Assembly (NCBI RefSeq): GCF_001456155.1
Contig: NZ_CP013293.1
Coordinates: forward strand, 3,100,001 to 3,164,000
Direction: 5' to 3'
DNA from: Chryseobacterium sp. IHB B 17019
GTDB lineage: Bacteria; Bacteroidota; Bacteroidia; Flavobacteriales; Weeksellaceae
DNA length: 64,000 bases
Both the position numbers and the translations under genes were made by a program. Shown one piece after another: positions 15,889-23,848 of the stretch (the first letter of the stretch is position 1; each line of letters begins with the position of its first letter). Below the pieces are notes generated by a model that made no database searches, had not been told where the DNA came from, and saw nothing but the letters and a program-made list of their open reading frames with translations.

Positions 15889-15962
15889 TAGATTTTAGAT
15901 ACTAGATTTCAGATTTCAGACAAACACGAATCTGTTATCTGACATCTGATGTCTTTTATCTT
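15889..15962. repeat. Intergenic palindromic repeat, family B copy 1
   Basis: Stretches of AGATTTCAGATTTCAGAC and a mirror (GTTATCTGACATCTGATGTC) form a long imperfect hairpin between paaI and paaJ. A related copy fills the paaB-paaC gap at 20371-20449. Confidence 0.6.
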
Positions 15963-15964
15963 TT

Positions 15965-16378
15965 TTATAATTCTATTACTTTTTTTCCTATTTTATAAAC
16001 TGTCCCGACAAATTTCGCAACTAACTCTTCGTTTTGATTGGTAATTTTAATGTCGTAAACAGCGGTTTTCCTGGTGTCATTTACCAAAACACTTTCTGCT
16101 CTGAAAATATCGCCTTCTCTTCCGGCTTTGGTAAAATTGATGATACAGTTCAGGGCAACAGCCGCATCTCCGGTGTTGTTGGACGAAAATGCCAATGCAG
16201 AATCTGCAAAAGCAAATGTGACGCCTCCGTGAACGGTTTTTAACCCATTAATCATGTCCTTTTTGATGGGCATTTCCAGTAAACAATAATTTTCTTTAAC
16301 CTCGATTATTTTGATATTCATCCATTGGGAAAAATAATCCTGATCGAACATATAATCTGCAACTTGTCTTGGATTCAT
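15965..16378 (-). CDS. paaI: PaaI hotdog thioesterase
   Basis: This 137-residue hotdog-fold protein has the PaaI active-site motif VHGGVTFAFADSALAFSSN (about 49-67), with the catalytic Asp in ADSA. The long helix is preceded by MPIKKDMINGLKT. It hydrolyses hydroxyphenylacetyl-CoA or other stalled CoA esters, releasing CoA. The first codon lies 3 bp after the stop of a small unknown gene. The N-terminus, MNPRQVADYMFDQDYFSQ, is the normal helix start for this group. Confidence 0.9.
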   Translation of the reverse strand: MNPRQVADYMFDQDYFSQWMNIKIIEVKENYCLLEMPIKKDMINGLKTVHGGVTFAFADSALAFSSNNTGDAAVALNCIINFTKAGREGDIFRAESVLVNDTRKTAVYDIKITNQNEELVAKFVGTVYKIGKKVIEL

Positions 16379-16380
16379 TT

Positions 16381-16695
16381 CTAATTTACGCTTGTTATTT
16401 CTTCATATAATTCGTCAACCAATTTGTCATAAATACTCATGGTTTTACCAAGAATTATTTGCTCGTATGAAAGATTTTCTGAATTTGACGGATTTTCAGT
16501 TGGATAAGGAGCATTTACATCAATCCCATTTTCATTCGCTAATCTTTTGATCAGCTCTTTATATTTTTCATTAAATTTTCCTAATAATTCAAGCTTTTCC
16601 TGATAATCATTTATCGAAGAAAGCTCCTGAATGATGTATTCTTTTTCAATGAGAAGCCTTGTTTCTAATTCGGCCCGGAATCCGTCTATATCCAT
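16381..16695 (-). CDS. Small helical protein within the paa cluster
   Basis: This 104-residue protein is predicted mostly helical, with heptad-like charge patterns (RAELETRLLIEKEYIIQELS, about 6-25) and a Pro/Asn-rich turn (NAPYPTENPSNSEN) near residues 61-74. It is acidic, with no signal peptide or TM segment. The final helix is LGKTMSIYDKLVDELYEEI. The family is not recognised. It sits immediately ahead of paaI, with 2 bp between them, and downstream of paaH and a palindromic repeat. Its position makes it a candidate accessory protein of the phenylacetate pathway, but it may have been captured from elsewhere. Confidence 0.55.
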   Translation of the reverse strand: MDIDGFRAELETRLLIEKEYIIQELSSINDYQEKLELLGKFNEKYKELIKRLANENGIDVNAPYPTENPSNSENLSYEQIILGKTMSIYDKLVDELYEEITSVN

Positions 16696-16707
16696 TTTTT
16701 AATCTAA

Positions 16708-16803
16708 TAATTTAACAATGTAGCAGTTTACCAATGAGATTCTTCGCTTTGCTCAGAATGACAGTGCGATTACTACATTCTTAGATTGGTATATTGTTAC
16801 ATT
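16708..16803. repeat. Intergenic palindromic repeat, family A copy 2
   Basis: Arms TTAACAATGTAGCAGTTTACC and a mirror ending GATTGGTATATTGTTACATT enclose the core GAGATTCTTCGCTTTGCTCAG. It runs into the last codons of paaH, so the repeat supplies the end of the coding sequence. Confidence 0.7.
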
Positions 16804-17930
16804 TTACGCAGTAATGAGCTTTGTCTGTATCTTTCTTCCTGATATTCTTCGTAAAGATACTGTAGGGTTTCGGAGATTTTTGCATAACCGATTTCTTTTC
16901 CCCAAGCCAATAATCCTTTTGGATAATTAACTCCTTTTTGCATTGCTAATTCAATATCTTCATCGTTCGCAACGCCTAATCTTTTCGCTTCCACGGCTTC
17001 ATTGATTAACATTGAAATAATTCTTAAAAATATTTGTTGATAAAGAGCATCGTCTTTTTGAGCAACAGGTTTTTCTGCACCTTCAGTGTAATCGTAGAAG
17101 CCTTTTCCGGTTTTTCTGCCGTGAAGTTTGGCTTCCGACATTCTTTGTTGTAATAAAGATGGTTTATATTTTGGGTCGTAGAAATAATCTTTGTAAACGG
17201 TTGTTGTTACAGAGAAATTTACATCAACACCAATTAAATCCATTAATTCAAAAGGCCCCATTTTGAAGTTTCCGATTGTTTTCATGGCTTCATCCACCTG
17301 TTCCGGAGTAGCGATATTCTCTTCAACAATTCTCAAGGCTTCACCGTAGTAAGGACGGGCAATTCTGTTCACAATAAATCCAGGAATATCCTTAGCAATC
17401 ACAGGCATTTTGCCCCAATCTTTCATGAGATTGTAGATTTTTTCCGCTAAAGATTTTTCTGTAAGTAAAGATGGAATGACCTCAACCAAAGGCATCAAAG
17501 GAGCCGGATTGAAGAAGTGAATTCCGATGAAACGCTCCGGTTTTTGTAATTCCGCACCGAGAGAGGTGATTGAAATTGAGGATGTATTAGAACCAATCAC
17601 ACAGCTTTCTGAAACATGCTTTTCTAACTCCGTGAAAACTTTGGTTTTAATTTCTTTATTTTCGATAATGGCTTCGATGATTAATTCGCAATCTTTGAAG
17701 TCCTTCAATTCGGTAGCGATGGAAATATTAGCTAGAATTTCAGTCATTTTTTCTGCCGAAATTTTTTGTTTATCAACCAATTTAGTTAATGTTTTTTCCA
17801 AACCTACCGTTGCCGTTTCTACTTGTTTTGCATTCGCGTCATAGACCCAAACTTTGCATCCGTTTGTTGCGGCTACTTGTGCGATGCCAATTCCCATAGT
17901 TCCGGCACCGATAATTCCTACATTTTTCAT
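16797..17930 (-). CDS. paaH: 3-hydroxyacyl-CoA dehydrogenase PaaH
   Basis: This 377-residue protein begins with the Rossmann NAD site VGIIGAGTMGIGIAQVAATN (about 4-23). The catalytic His/Glu region IGIHFFNPAPLMPLVEVIPS (about 136-155) follows, and then GFIVNRIARPYYGEALRI. A second, C-terminal 3HCDH-type helical domain is visible from ISMLINEAVEAKRLGVAN. PaaH oxidises 3-hydroxyadipyl-CoA to 3-oxoadipyl-CoA with NAD. The size is a little longer than short-chain HADs. It lies between paaG and the small unknown gene. Confidence 0.9.
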   Translation of the reverse strand: MKNVGIIGAGTMGIGIAQVAATNGCKVWVYDANAKQVETATVGLEKTLTKLVDKQKISAEKMTEILANISIATELKDFKDCELIIEAIIENKEIKTKVFTELEKHVSESCVIGSNTSSISITSLGAELQKPERFIGIHFFNPAPLMPLVEVIPSLLTEKSLAEKIYNLMKDWGKMPVIAKDIPGFIVNRIARPYYGEALRIVEENIATPEQVDEAMKTIGNFKMGPFELMDLIGVDVNFSVTTTVYKDYFYDPKYKPSLLQQRMSEAKLHGRKTGKGFYDYTEGAEKPVAQKDDALYQQIFLRIISMLINEAVEAKRLGVANDEDIELAMQKGVNYPKGLLAWGKEIGYAKISETLQYLYEEYQEERYRQSSLLRKM

Positions 17931-17936
17931 TTTTTA

Positions 17937-18011
17937 TAGATGTTAGAATCCAGAAGTTAGAAGTTAGACTTTCGCATGCTAATTTCTAACCTCTAATTTC
18001 TAATTTCTATA
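17937..18011. repeat. Intergenic palindromic repeat, family C copy 1
   Basis: The gap between paaG and paaH holds AGAAGTTAGAAGTTAGAC and a mirror (CTAATTTCTAACCTCTAATT), forming an imperfect hairpin. A perfect relative lies at 50187-50275. Confidence 0.6.
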
Positions 18012-18013
18012 AT

Positions 18014-18814
18014 TTATTTTCCTTTATAATTAGGTTTTCTTTTTTGTAAAAAGGCTTGTACACCTTCTTTAAAATCTTCTGTTTCAGCTGCTGCCTGTTG
18101 CAAATCACCTTCTAATTCCAGTTGCTCTTTCAACGTATTATTGTAAGAAGCTGCGAATGCTTTTTTAGTTAATTTAATCGCTGCAGTCGGCATATTTGCC
18201 ATTTTTTCAAGGATTTCCATTGATTTTGGTGCGAATTCTTCCTCAGTGAAAACTTCAGCCACCAACCCGTAAGATTTTGCTTCTTCCGCAGATAATCTTT
18301 TTCCTGTAAATGCTAAGTAATTTGCCAATTGTCTCCCCAATAATTTTGGTAAGAAATACGTTCCACCCGTATCAGGAATCAATCCAATGTTTGAAAACGC
18401 CTGAGCAAAATATGATTTGTCAACTGCCAAAACAAAGTCAGAAATCAAAGCCAACATCGCACCAGCTCCTACTGCAGGGCCATTTACCAATGCTACAACC
18501 GGTTTTTTGCAATGTGTAATTTCTGTAACCAGAGGATTGTAATAATCTACTACAATTTTTCTGATAATATCGTTGTCATGATGCTCATTGCCTTGCACAA
18601 AAGCATCATCCAGGTTCTGACCAGAGCAAAAGGCTCTTCCTCTCCCTGAAATGGCAACACATCTTACTGTTTCGTCATCGCTGCATTCTTTAATAAAATC
18701 TTTTAGATCTGATAAAGAAGGCTTTGTAAGCGCGTTCATTGTGTCTGGCTGATTGAGGTAAGCAATTTTAAGTTTTCCGTCAAAATGCGTTTCAATATCG
18801 AGTTGTGTGTACAT
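18014..18814 (-). CDS. paaG: 2-(1,2-epoxy-1,2-dihydrophenyl)acetyl-CoA isomerase PaaG
   Basis: This 266-residue crotonase has AISGRGRAFCSGQNLDDAF (about 54-72) and the oxyanion loop VNGPAVGAGAMLALISDFVL (about 113-132). The GLIPDTGGTYFLPK motif (about 144-157) carries the Asp used by isomerase-type members instead of the hydratase Glu pair. PaaG converts the epoxide to oxepin-CoA and also isomerises the later dehydroadipyl-CoA. Order and size match paa operons elsewhere, with paaD upstream and paaH downstream. Confidence 0.9.
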   Translation of the reverse strand: MYTQLDIETHFDGKLKIAYLNQPDTMNALTKPSLSDLKDFIKECSDDETVRCVAISGRGRAFCSGQNLDDAFVQGNEHHDNDIIRKIVVDYYNPLVTEITHCKKPVVALVNGPAVGAGAMLALISDFVLAVDKSYFAQAFSNIGLIPDTGGTYFLPKLLGRQLANYLAFTGKRLSAEEAKSYGLVAEVFTEEEFAPKSMEILEKMANMPTAAIKLTKKAFAASYNNTLKEQLELEGDLQQAAAETEDFKEGVQAFLQKRKPNYKGK

Positions 18815-18854
18815 AATTTTCTAATTTAAAGATTAAATTATTTAAAAATTCAAA

Positions 18855-18973
18855 GATTTAACAATGTCCTAATATAGTCATAATGTGACAATTTATCAGT
18901 CTAACAATGTAACAATTGTAATGTCATGCTGAACATATTGGTAAACTGTTATATTTTATATTACTACATTAAT
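18855..18973. repeat. Intergenic palindromic repeat, family A copy 3
   Basis: ATTTAACAATGTCC... and AACAATGTAACAATTG form the left half. ATATTGGTAAACTGTTATATT is the right half, in the gap between paaD and paaG. This copy has diverged the most from the family. Confidence 0.6.
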
Positions 18974-18974
18974 T

Positions 18975-19439
18975 TTAGTGACATTTAAAATAATCAAAAG
19001 GCTCTAAACAGTCTAAACACTGATATGAAGCCTTACACAAAGTAGACCCGAATCTACTGATCTGCTTTGAGTTCATAGAACCACAACGCGGGCATTTTTT
19101 CGGTTTCCCGATGTAGTGTTCGTCGGCTCCTTTTTCGGGAGGTGAGATTCCGTAGACACGAAGTTTTTCTCTCGCTTCATCTGTCAACCAATCTGTTGTC
19201 CAAATCGGAAACATTTTAGTGACCACTTTCGCGTCCCAACCGTTTTCCTTCATGATCTTGATGATGTCTTCCTCAATAGTAAACATAGCGGGACAGGCAG
19301 AATAAGTCGGAGTAATGGTTACTTCACAAGAATTCTCGCTCGTAACTTTTGCTTCTCTTACAATGCCTAATTCCACGATATTGATTACCGGGATTTCGGG
19401 ATCGGGAACGAGTTCTAATATTTCTAAAGGATTTTTCAA
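18975..19439 (-). CDS. paaD: PaaD, assembly factor of the phenylacetyl-CoA epoxidase
   Basis: This 154-residue protein has a DUF59/MIP18 domain at the N-terminus (LVPDPEIPVINIVELGIVRE, about 10-29, and TYSACPAMFTIEEDI). A zinc-ribbon-like tail carries CPRCGSMNSKQ (about 117-127) and QCLDCLEPFDYFKC. It is thought to help mature the di-iron or iron-sulfur centres of the PaaABCE complex. It is followed by a dispersed repeat region and a REP-like palindrome before paaC. Confidence 0.9.
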   Translation of the reverse strand: MKNPLEILELVPDPEIPVINIVELGIVREAKVTSENSCEVTITPTYSACPAMFTIEEDIIKIMKENGWDAKVVTKMFPIWTTDWLTDEAREKLRVYGISPPEKGADEHYIGKPKKCPRCGSMNSKQISRFGSTLCKASYQCLDCLEPFDYFKCH

Positions 19440-19458
19440 TCTTTTTTACTTTGATTTT

Positions 19459-19546
19459 TTTAACGCAAAGTGCGCAAAGTTTTTTTTGACTACTAAACGT
19501 TTTTAAGTTCACAAAGGCGTTTCACTTAGCAAAGTCAACTAAGAAT
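19459..19546. repeat. Dispersed repeat upstream of paaD
   Basis: The stretch AACGCAAAGTGCGCAAAGTT, then CACAAAGGCGTTTCACTTAGC, is shared with a diverged copy at about 26030-26106, which has CAAAGGCGTTTCACTCAGCC. The role is unknown; it looks like a dispersed intergenic repeat. Confidence 0.55.
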
Positions 19547-19578
19547 AAGTAAACTGATATATTTTACACGTTATTTGT

Positions 19579-19611
19579 AAACCTAACAGGTTTTAAAAAC
19601 CTGTTAGGTTT
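19579..19611. repeat. REP-like palindrome, copy 3 (A variant)
   Basis: This 33-bp palindrome starts AAACCTAACAGGTTT and mirrors itself. It differs from the RAYT-flanking copies by the G-to-A change in each arm, which keeps pairing. It lies directly after the paaC stop. Confidence 0.85.
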
Positions 19612-19617
19612 CTATCT

Positions 19618-20367
19618 CTACCATGTGCACCCCGGATACGCTCTCTGCATATATTGCAATTCACAAAGGATAAATCCGAAATATTCTGTGTGATATCCTG
19701 TTCTGGATTTTGGCTGCATGAAATGATCTGTCGGATATTCCAACCCAAAATCGGCGAAATCTTTTTCTGTGATTGAGATAAACTGGTTGTATAATTCATC
19801 CACATTCGGAGTGATATTTAAAGCAATTAAATCATCTTCCCCTTCCACTTTTGCAAATAAACCTTTTGTATATTCCCAGATATTTTCGATGGCTTTTTCT
19901 AAACGCATTTTACTTTCTTCTGTTCCCTGAGCGAAAATTTTCATCCAGGAAGCAGCGTGAGTGTAATGATATCTCACTTCTTTCAAAGATTTCTGAGCAA
20001 TGGCAGAAAGTTCTTCGTCAGCAGAATTTGACAATGCTTCATACATTAATTTCTGATAGACAGAGAAAGTATACACTTTAAGAATCGTCTGTGCATAATC
20101 TTCATTCGGAAGCTCGGTTAAATGTGCATTCAGATATTCATGTTCGTATCTTAAAAATGCCAAATCATCTTCACTTTTACCGTTATCGGCAACTCTTGAG
20201 GCGTAAACATAGAAGTTATTGGCCTGTCCAAGTTCATCCAAAGCGATGTTTGTCAATGCAATATCTTCCTCTAAATAAGGACCTTCACCGCACCACGCAG
20301 ACAAACGCTGTCCCATAATGAAACTGTCGTCCGCTAGTTTTAATAAATAATTATATAATGGGTTCAT
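19618..20367 (-). CDS. paaC: PaaC, structural subunit of the phenylacetyl-CoA epoxidase
   Basis: This 249-residue ferritin-like protein carries IALTNIALDELGQANNFYVY (about 35-54) and KEVRYHYTHAASWMKIFA (about 129-146), the paired helices that in PaaA hold the di-iron centre. PaaC pairs with PaaA but has no functional metal site in known complexes. Sequence and size agree. A palindromic repeat fills the 87 bp to paaB. Confidence 0.9.
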   Translation of the reverse strand: MNPLYNYLLKLADDSFIMGQRLSAWCGEGPYLEEDIALTNIALDELGQANNFYVYASRVADNGKSEDDLAFLRYEHEYLNAHLTELPNEDYAQTILKVYTFSVYQKLMYEALSNSADEELSAIAQKSLKEVRYHYTHAASWMKIFAQGTEESKMRLEKAIENIWEYTKGLFAKVEGEDDLIALNITPNVDELYNQFISITEKDFADFGLEYPTDHFMQPKSRTGYHTEYFGFILCELQYMQRAYPGCTW

Positions 20368-20370
20368 TGT

Positions 20371-20449
20371 TTAGTAGATTTCAGATTTCAGACATTAGAT
20401 TTCAGATTGACAATAAGTCTGGTATCTGATATCACATCTTAAAATCTTT
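20371..20449. repeat. Intergenic palindromic repeat, family B copy 2
   Basis: Repeats of AGATTTCAGATTTCAGACATTAG and a partial mirror (GTCTGGTATCTGATATC) are found between paaB and paaC. It resembles the element at 15889-15962. Confidence 0.6.
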
Positions 20450-20454
20450 ATTAA

Positions 20455-20736
20455 TTACATATTTTTTACATCGTTAGGAATATCGTAGAACGTCGGGTGA
20501 CGGTACAATTTGTCATCAGCAGGATCAAAGAAAGCTTCTTTATCCACTCCTTCTGAAGTCACAATATATTTACTTGGAACCACCCAAACTGAAGTTCCTT
20601 CCTTTCTTCTTGTATAAACGTCTCTTGCGTTCTGCAAAGCCATTTCTGCTGTTGGCGCCTGTACAATTCCAACGTGTTTGTGAGATAATCCCGGTTTAGT
20701 CTGAATAAACACTTCCCACATATCTAATTGACTCAT
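20455..20736 (-). CDS. paaB: PaaB, subunit of the phenylacetyl-CoA epoxidase
   Basis: This 93-residue protein has the PaaB features: WEVFIQTKPGLSHKHVGIVQ (about 7-26), a short helix AEMALQNARDVYTRRKEG, and WVVPSKYIVTS (about 52-62). PaaB bridges the PaaAC heterodimers in the epoxidase. It lies downstream of a membrane-protein gene that separates it from paaA; most clusters place paaA and paaB side by side. Confidence 0.9.
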   Translation of the reverse strand: MSQLDMWEVFIQTKPGLSHKHVGIVQAPTAEMALQNARDVYTRRKEGTSVWVVPSKYIVTSEGVDKEAFFDPADDKLYRHPTFYDIPNDVKNM

Positions 20737-20786
20737 TTCTTTATGTTATAAATTTAAATGATTTAAAAATTCTTTATTTAAATATA

Positions 20787-21731
20787 TTATACTTCACTCC
20801 TATTTTTAATGACTTGAAGTATATTATTCTGTATATCTTTCATTATCCATTCTCCCCAAAGCCCAGCATAAAAATTAAATGTTGTGTTGAGTGAAAAATT
20901 TGAATATAAAATCAAATCATATTCATTTTCTGATATTTTTTTAAGTACATATGTTCCGTTAAGCATATCAAAATATTCACCTCCAATTAAAATATGTTCA
21001 TCTAAAGTCGTTGATGGAATATCATAAGTATTTGCTTTTATTTCAAAGCTCATTTTATTAAAATCCGAATAATCAGTAACCGTTTCGTTGAAGATTAAAC
21101 CTTTTTCGAAAACAGCTTTTCTAAATCCACCTATTTCATTCTTATCTAAAACAGCTTCTACAGGCATCGGAAAACCTAAAAACTTTGTTAGCTTTGAATG
21201 CTCTTCATTAGATCCAATCCTTTTTACGGAAGTTACATTTTCCCAAATTTTCTCTTTGGTTGAATGAATTCTAATGCTTGTAAAAGTTTTAAACACCTGT
21301 TTTTGAGTTTTTATTGATTTCTCAATTGGTGCAATTAAAAAAGGCAATAATATTACAAGTGAAATATTCAATCTATCTCTTTTTCTAGATTTTATATAGC
21401 CTCCAAACAAGCCTCCTAATGATGAAAACAATAAAAACAAAGGTGTTATCATTATCCAGCAAGCCCATCCTTCAATTTGAAATGCTATTGTGACTGCTAC
21501 AAAAAAACAAACTCCTACCCAAGGAAAAAAAATTCTATACGTATAGCTAGGTTTATCTTTCTCTTTTGACAAATAAATCATCAAAGCCCCTAACACAAAA
21601 GGAACAGTAATGAAAAAATTCAGAGACATGACACTGGAAAAATTTTCAAAAATATTTGCTCCAAATAACACTCTGATAAATGTTACTACAATTACAGGTA
21701 TAAAAATAATTTTAAAATAATCCCAGTTCAT
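20787..21731 (-). CDS. Membrane protein with SRPBCC-like C-terminal domain, inserted in paa operon
   Basis: This 314-residue protein starts at MNWDYFKIIFIP. A longer frame from 21773 runs into paaA and is unlikely. Residues about 1-140 hold four hydrophobic segments: about 8-25, 35-50, 65-80 and 87-112. A positively charged loop follows (SRKRDRLN). The C-terminal half (about 155-310) resembles a START/SRPBCC fold: TSIRIHSTKEKIWENVTSVK, TDYSDFNKMSFEI and YVLKKISENEYDLILYSNF. I cannot assign a function. It lies 10 bp after paaA and 50 bp before paaB. It may bind or export a hydrophobic pathway intermediate, but that is speculation. Confidence 0.65.
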   Translation of the reverse strand: MNWDYFKIIFIPVIVVTFIRVLFGANIFENFSSVMSLNFFITVPFVLGALMIYLSKEKDKPSYTYRIFFPWVGVCFFVAVTIAFQIEGWACWIMITPLFLLFSSLGGLFGGYIKSRKRDRLNISLVILLPFLIAPIEKSIKTQKQVFKTFTSIRIHSTKEKIWENVTSVKRIGSNEEHSKLTKFLGFPMPVEAVLDKNEIGGFRKAVFEKGLIFNETVTDYSDFNKMSFEIKANTYDIPSTTLDEHILIGGEYFDMLNGTYVLKKISENEYDLILYSNFSLNTTFNFYAGLWGEWIMKDIQNNILQVIKNRSEV

Positions 21732-21741
21732 AGAATCTAAA

Positions 21742-22680
21742 TTACTTAGTCGCTTCTTGTTGTTTCTCTGCAAAAGCAGCCGCCGCTTCTTTTACCCATG
21801 AATTTTCTCTTTGAGCTTTTCTCTTCGTTTCGATACGTTTCTTATTACAAGGTCCGTTTCCTTTTAGAATTGTCATGAATTCATCCCAGGGAAGTTCTCC
21901 GAAATCGTAATGCTGTCTTTCCTCATTCCATTTTAAATCTTTATCAGGAATGGTTAATCCCAAGAATTCCGCCTGAGGAACAGTAACGTCAATAAATCTC
22001 TGACGAAGACTGTCGTTACTTTCTCTTTTTACTCTGTAATTCATAGAGATTTTTGAGTTTGGCGAACTGTCATCATTTGGGCCAAACATCATTAAAGCCG
22101 GCCACCAGAAACGATCTAACGAAGCCTGAGCCATTTCTTTCTGCTGTTTTGTACCACGGCAAAGTGCCATTAAAATCTCGTAACCCTGTCTTTGGTGAAA
22201 AGATTCTTCTTTACAGATTTTCACCATCGCTCTTGAATAAGGACCATAAGAATTTCCCATCAACATAACCTGATTCATAATCGCTGCACCATCAACCAAC
22301 CAACCGATTGCGCCGATATCCGCCCAACTCAATGTCGGATAGTTGAAAATACTTGAATATTTTGCTTTTCCTTCCAACATATCTTCATAAGTGGCGTCTC
22401 TGTCAGCTCTGATGGTTCCGTTTCCTAGAGTTTCTGTTGCAGAATATAAATATAAACCGTGACCAGCTTCATCCTGAACTTTGGCCAAAAGAGCCATTTT
22501 TCGTCTCAATGAAGGTGCTCTGGAGATCCAGTTGGCTTCCGGCAACATTCCGACAATCTCAGAATGTGCGTGCTGTGAAATCTGACGAACCAATAGTTTT
22601 CTGTAATCATCGGGCATTACATCTTTTGGTTCTACTTTATTTTCGTCGTGTACGTATTGTACAAATTTTTCTAAATCCAT
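21742..22680 (-). CDS. paaA: PaaA, catalytic subunit of the phenylacetyl-CoA epoxidase
   Basis: This 312-residue ferritin-like oxygenase has [19 protein letters not shown] (about 68-86), which supplies Glu and His iron ligands, and [16 protein letters not shown] (about 156-171), which supplies the second EXXH. A polar C-terminal tail carries RKAQREN. It inserts one oxygen atom into the aromatic ring of phenylacetyl-CoA to form the 1,2-epoxide, receiving electrons from PaaE. It is preceded by a family A repeat and by paaE. Confidence 0.95.
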   Translation of the reverse strand: MDLEKFVQYVHDENKVEPKDVMPDDYRKLLVRQISQHAHSEIVGMLPEANWISRAPSLRRKMALLAKVQDEAGHGLYLYSATETLGNGTIRADRDATYEDMLEGKAKYSSIFNYPTLSWADIGAIGWLVDGAAIMNQVMLMGNSYGPYSRAMVKICKEESFHQRQGYEILMALCRGTKQQKEMAQASLDRFWWPALMMFGPNDDSSPNSKISMNYRVKRESNDSLRQRFIDVTVPQAEFLGLTIPDKDLKWNEERQHYDFGELPWDEFMTILKGNGPCNKKRIETKRKAQRENSWVKEAAAAFAEKQQEATK

Positions 22681-22690
22681 AATTTTTCCA

Positions 22691-22762
22691 ATTTAACAAT
22701 GTATCAGTCTAACAATGTACCAATGATTGTTACACTGGTAAACTATTACATTGTTATATTAA
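22691..22762. repeat. Intergenic palindromic repeat, family A copy 4
   Basis: The gap between paaE and paaA holds TTAACAATGTATCAGTCTAAC on one arm and TAACTATTACATTGTTATATTA-like sequence on the other. It is the shortest copy and lacks the GAGATTCTTC core. Confidence 0.7.
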
Positions 22763-23848
22763 TTAAACATCATAATTAAGCATCACCACATTCGTTGTCG
22801 GGTGACATTGACACGTTAGAACGTAACCTCTGGCCACTTCATCTTCGGTAAGCGCGTAGTTTTTCTCCATGAAAACTTCTCCTTCCAAAACCTCGGCTTT
22901 ACACGTACAACAAACTCCTCCTTTGCACGCAAAAGGTACGGGAAGATTGTCTTTCAATGCTTTATCTAAGATACTCTCTTTTTTGGAATTAAGGTGGAAC
23001 GAATATTCATCGTCATCAATGATTACTGTCACCATACTTTCGATATTGGCAATTGCCTTGAATTCATCACTCATTTCCTCAGAATTTTCTTCGTCAGGAG
23101 CGGTGAAATATTCAAATAAAACCTGAATGGCAGGTACTTTTTTATCCTTCTTTAGATAATCTGCAATCCCTTTAATCATCTCCGAAGGTCCGCAGATGAA
23201 ATATGTTGCTTCTTTAACATCGATTTCAGCATATCTTTCAAATAAAAGCTCTAATTTTTCAGGAGAAATTCTTCCTTCAAAAATCGGATCTTCATGCTGT
23301 TCGCGGCTTACTAAATAAACAACTTTCAGTCTTCCGTTAAAAGTTTCAACCAATTTATCGATCTCTGCCTTTTTCATCACATGATTCATGCTTCTGTTGC
23401 TGTAGAACAGATAAGCGTTTGAATTCGGTTCTTGGTAAAGGCTTTCTTTAATATTTGACAATACCGGAGAAATTCCGCTTCCTGCCGCCAGACCGATGTA
23501 AGTTTTCACATTAGTTGGGTGATAAGTGGTGTTAAAACCACCCATTGGAGGCATTACTTCAAGCATTTCATCCATGTGAAGATGTTCGTTGAAATAACCG
23601 GAAACTTTTCCGTTTTCCAGCAGCTTCACCAATACTTCTAGCGTGTTGCTTTTTTCACTCGGAGCATTGCAGATAGAATAAGAACGTCTCTCTTCGTTTC
23701 CGTCGATCATCATTCGGAAATTAAGATACTGCCCCTGCTTGAACCTGAATTTATCCTTCAGTTCCTCAGGAATTTCAACGGCTACATTCACTGCATCGTT
23801 AGTATCTTTCTGAACCTTTACGGTTTTTAATTTATAAAATGAATTCAT
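22763..23848 (-). CDS. paaE: PaaE, reductase of the phenylacetyl-CoA epoxidase
   Basis: This 361-residue protein has an FNR-type flavin domain with RRSYSICNAPSE (about 54-65) and the nucleotide site IGLAAGSGISPVLSN (about 112-126). NAD(P)-binding YFICGPSEMIKGI follows. The C-terminal plant-type ferredoxin has FACKGGVCCTCKAEV and VLTCQ, giving the C-x4-C-x2-C...C cluster. It passes electrons from NADPH to PaaA. Its ATG overlaps the paaK stop by four bases (ATGA), so the two are translationally coupled. Confidence 0.95.
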   Translation of the reverse strand: MNSFYKLKTVKVQKDTNDAVNVAVEIPEELKDKFRFKQGQYLNFRMMIDGNEERRSYSICNAPSEKSNTLEVLVKLLENGKVSGYFNEHLHMDEMLEVMPPMGGFNTTYHPTNVKTYIGLAAGSGISPVLSNIKESLYQEPNSNAYLFYSNRSMNHVMKKAEIDKLVETFNGRLKVVYLVSREQHEDPIFEGRISPEKLELLFERYAEIDVKEATYFICGPSEMIKGIADYLKKDKKVPAIQVLFEYFTAPDEENSEEMSDEFKAIANIESMVTVIIDDDEYSFHLNSKKESILDKALKDNLPVPFACKGGVCCTCKAEVLEGEVFMEKNYALTEDEVARGYVLTCQCHPTTNVVMLNYDV

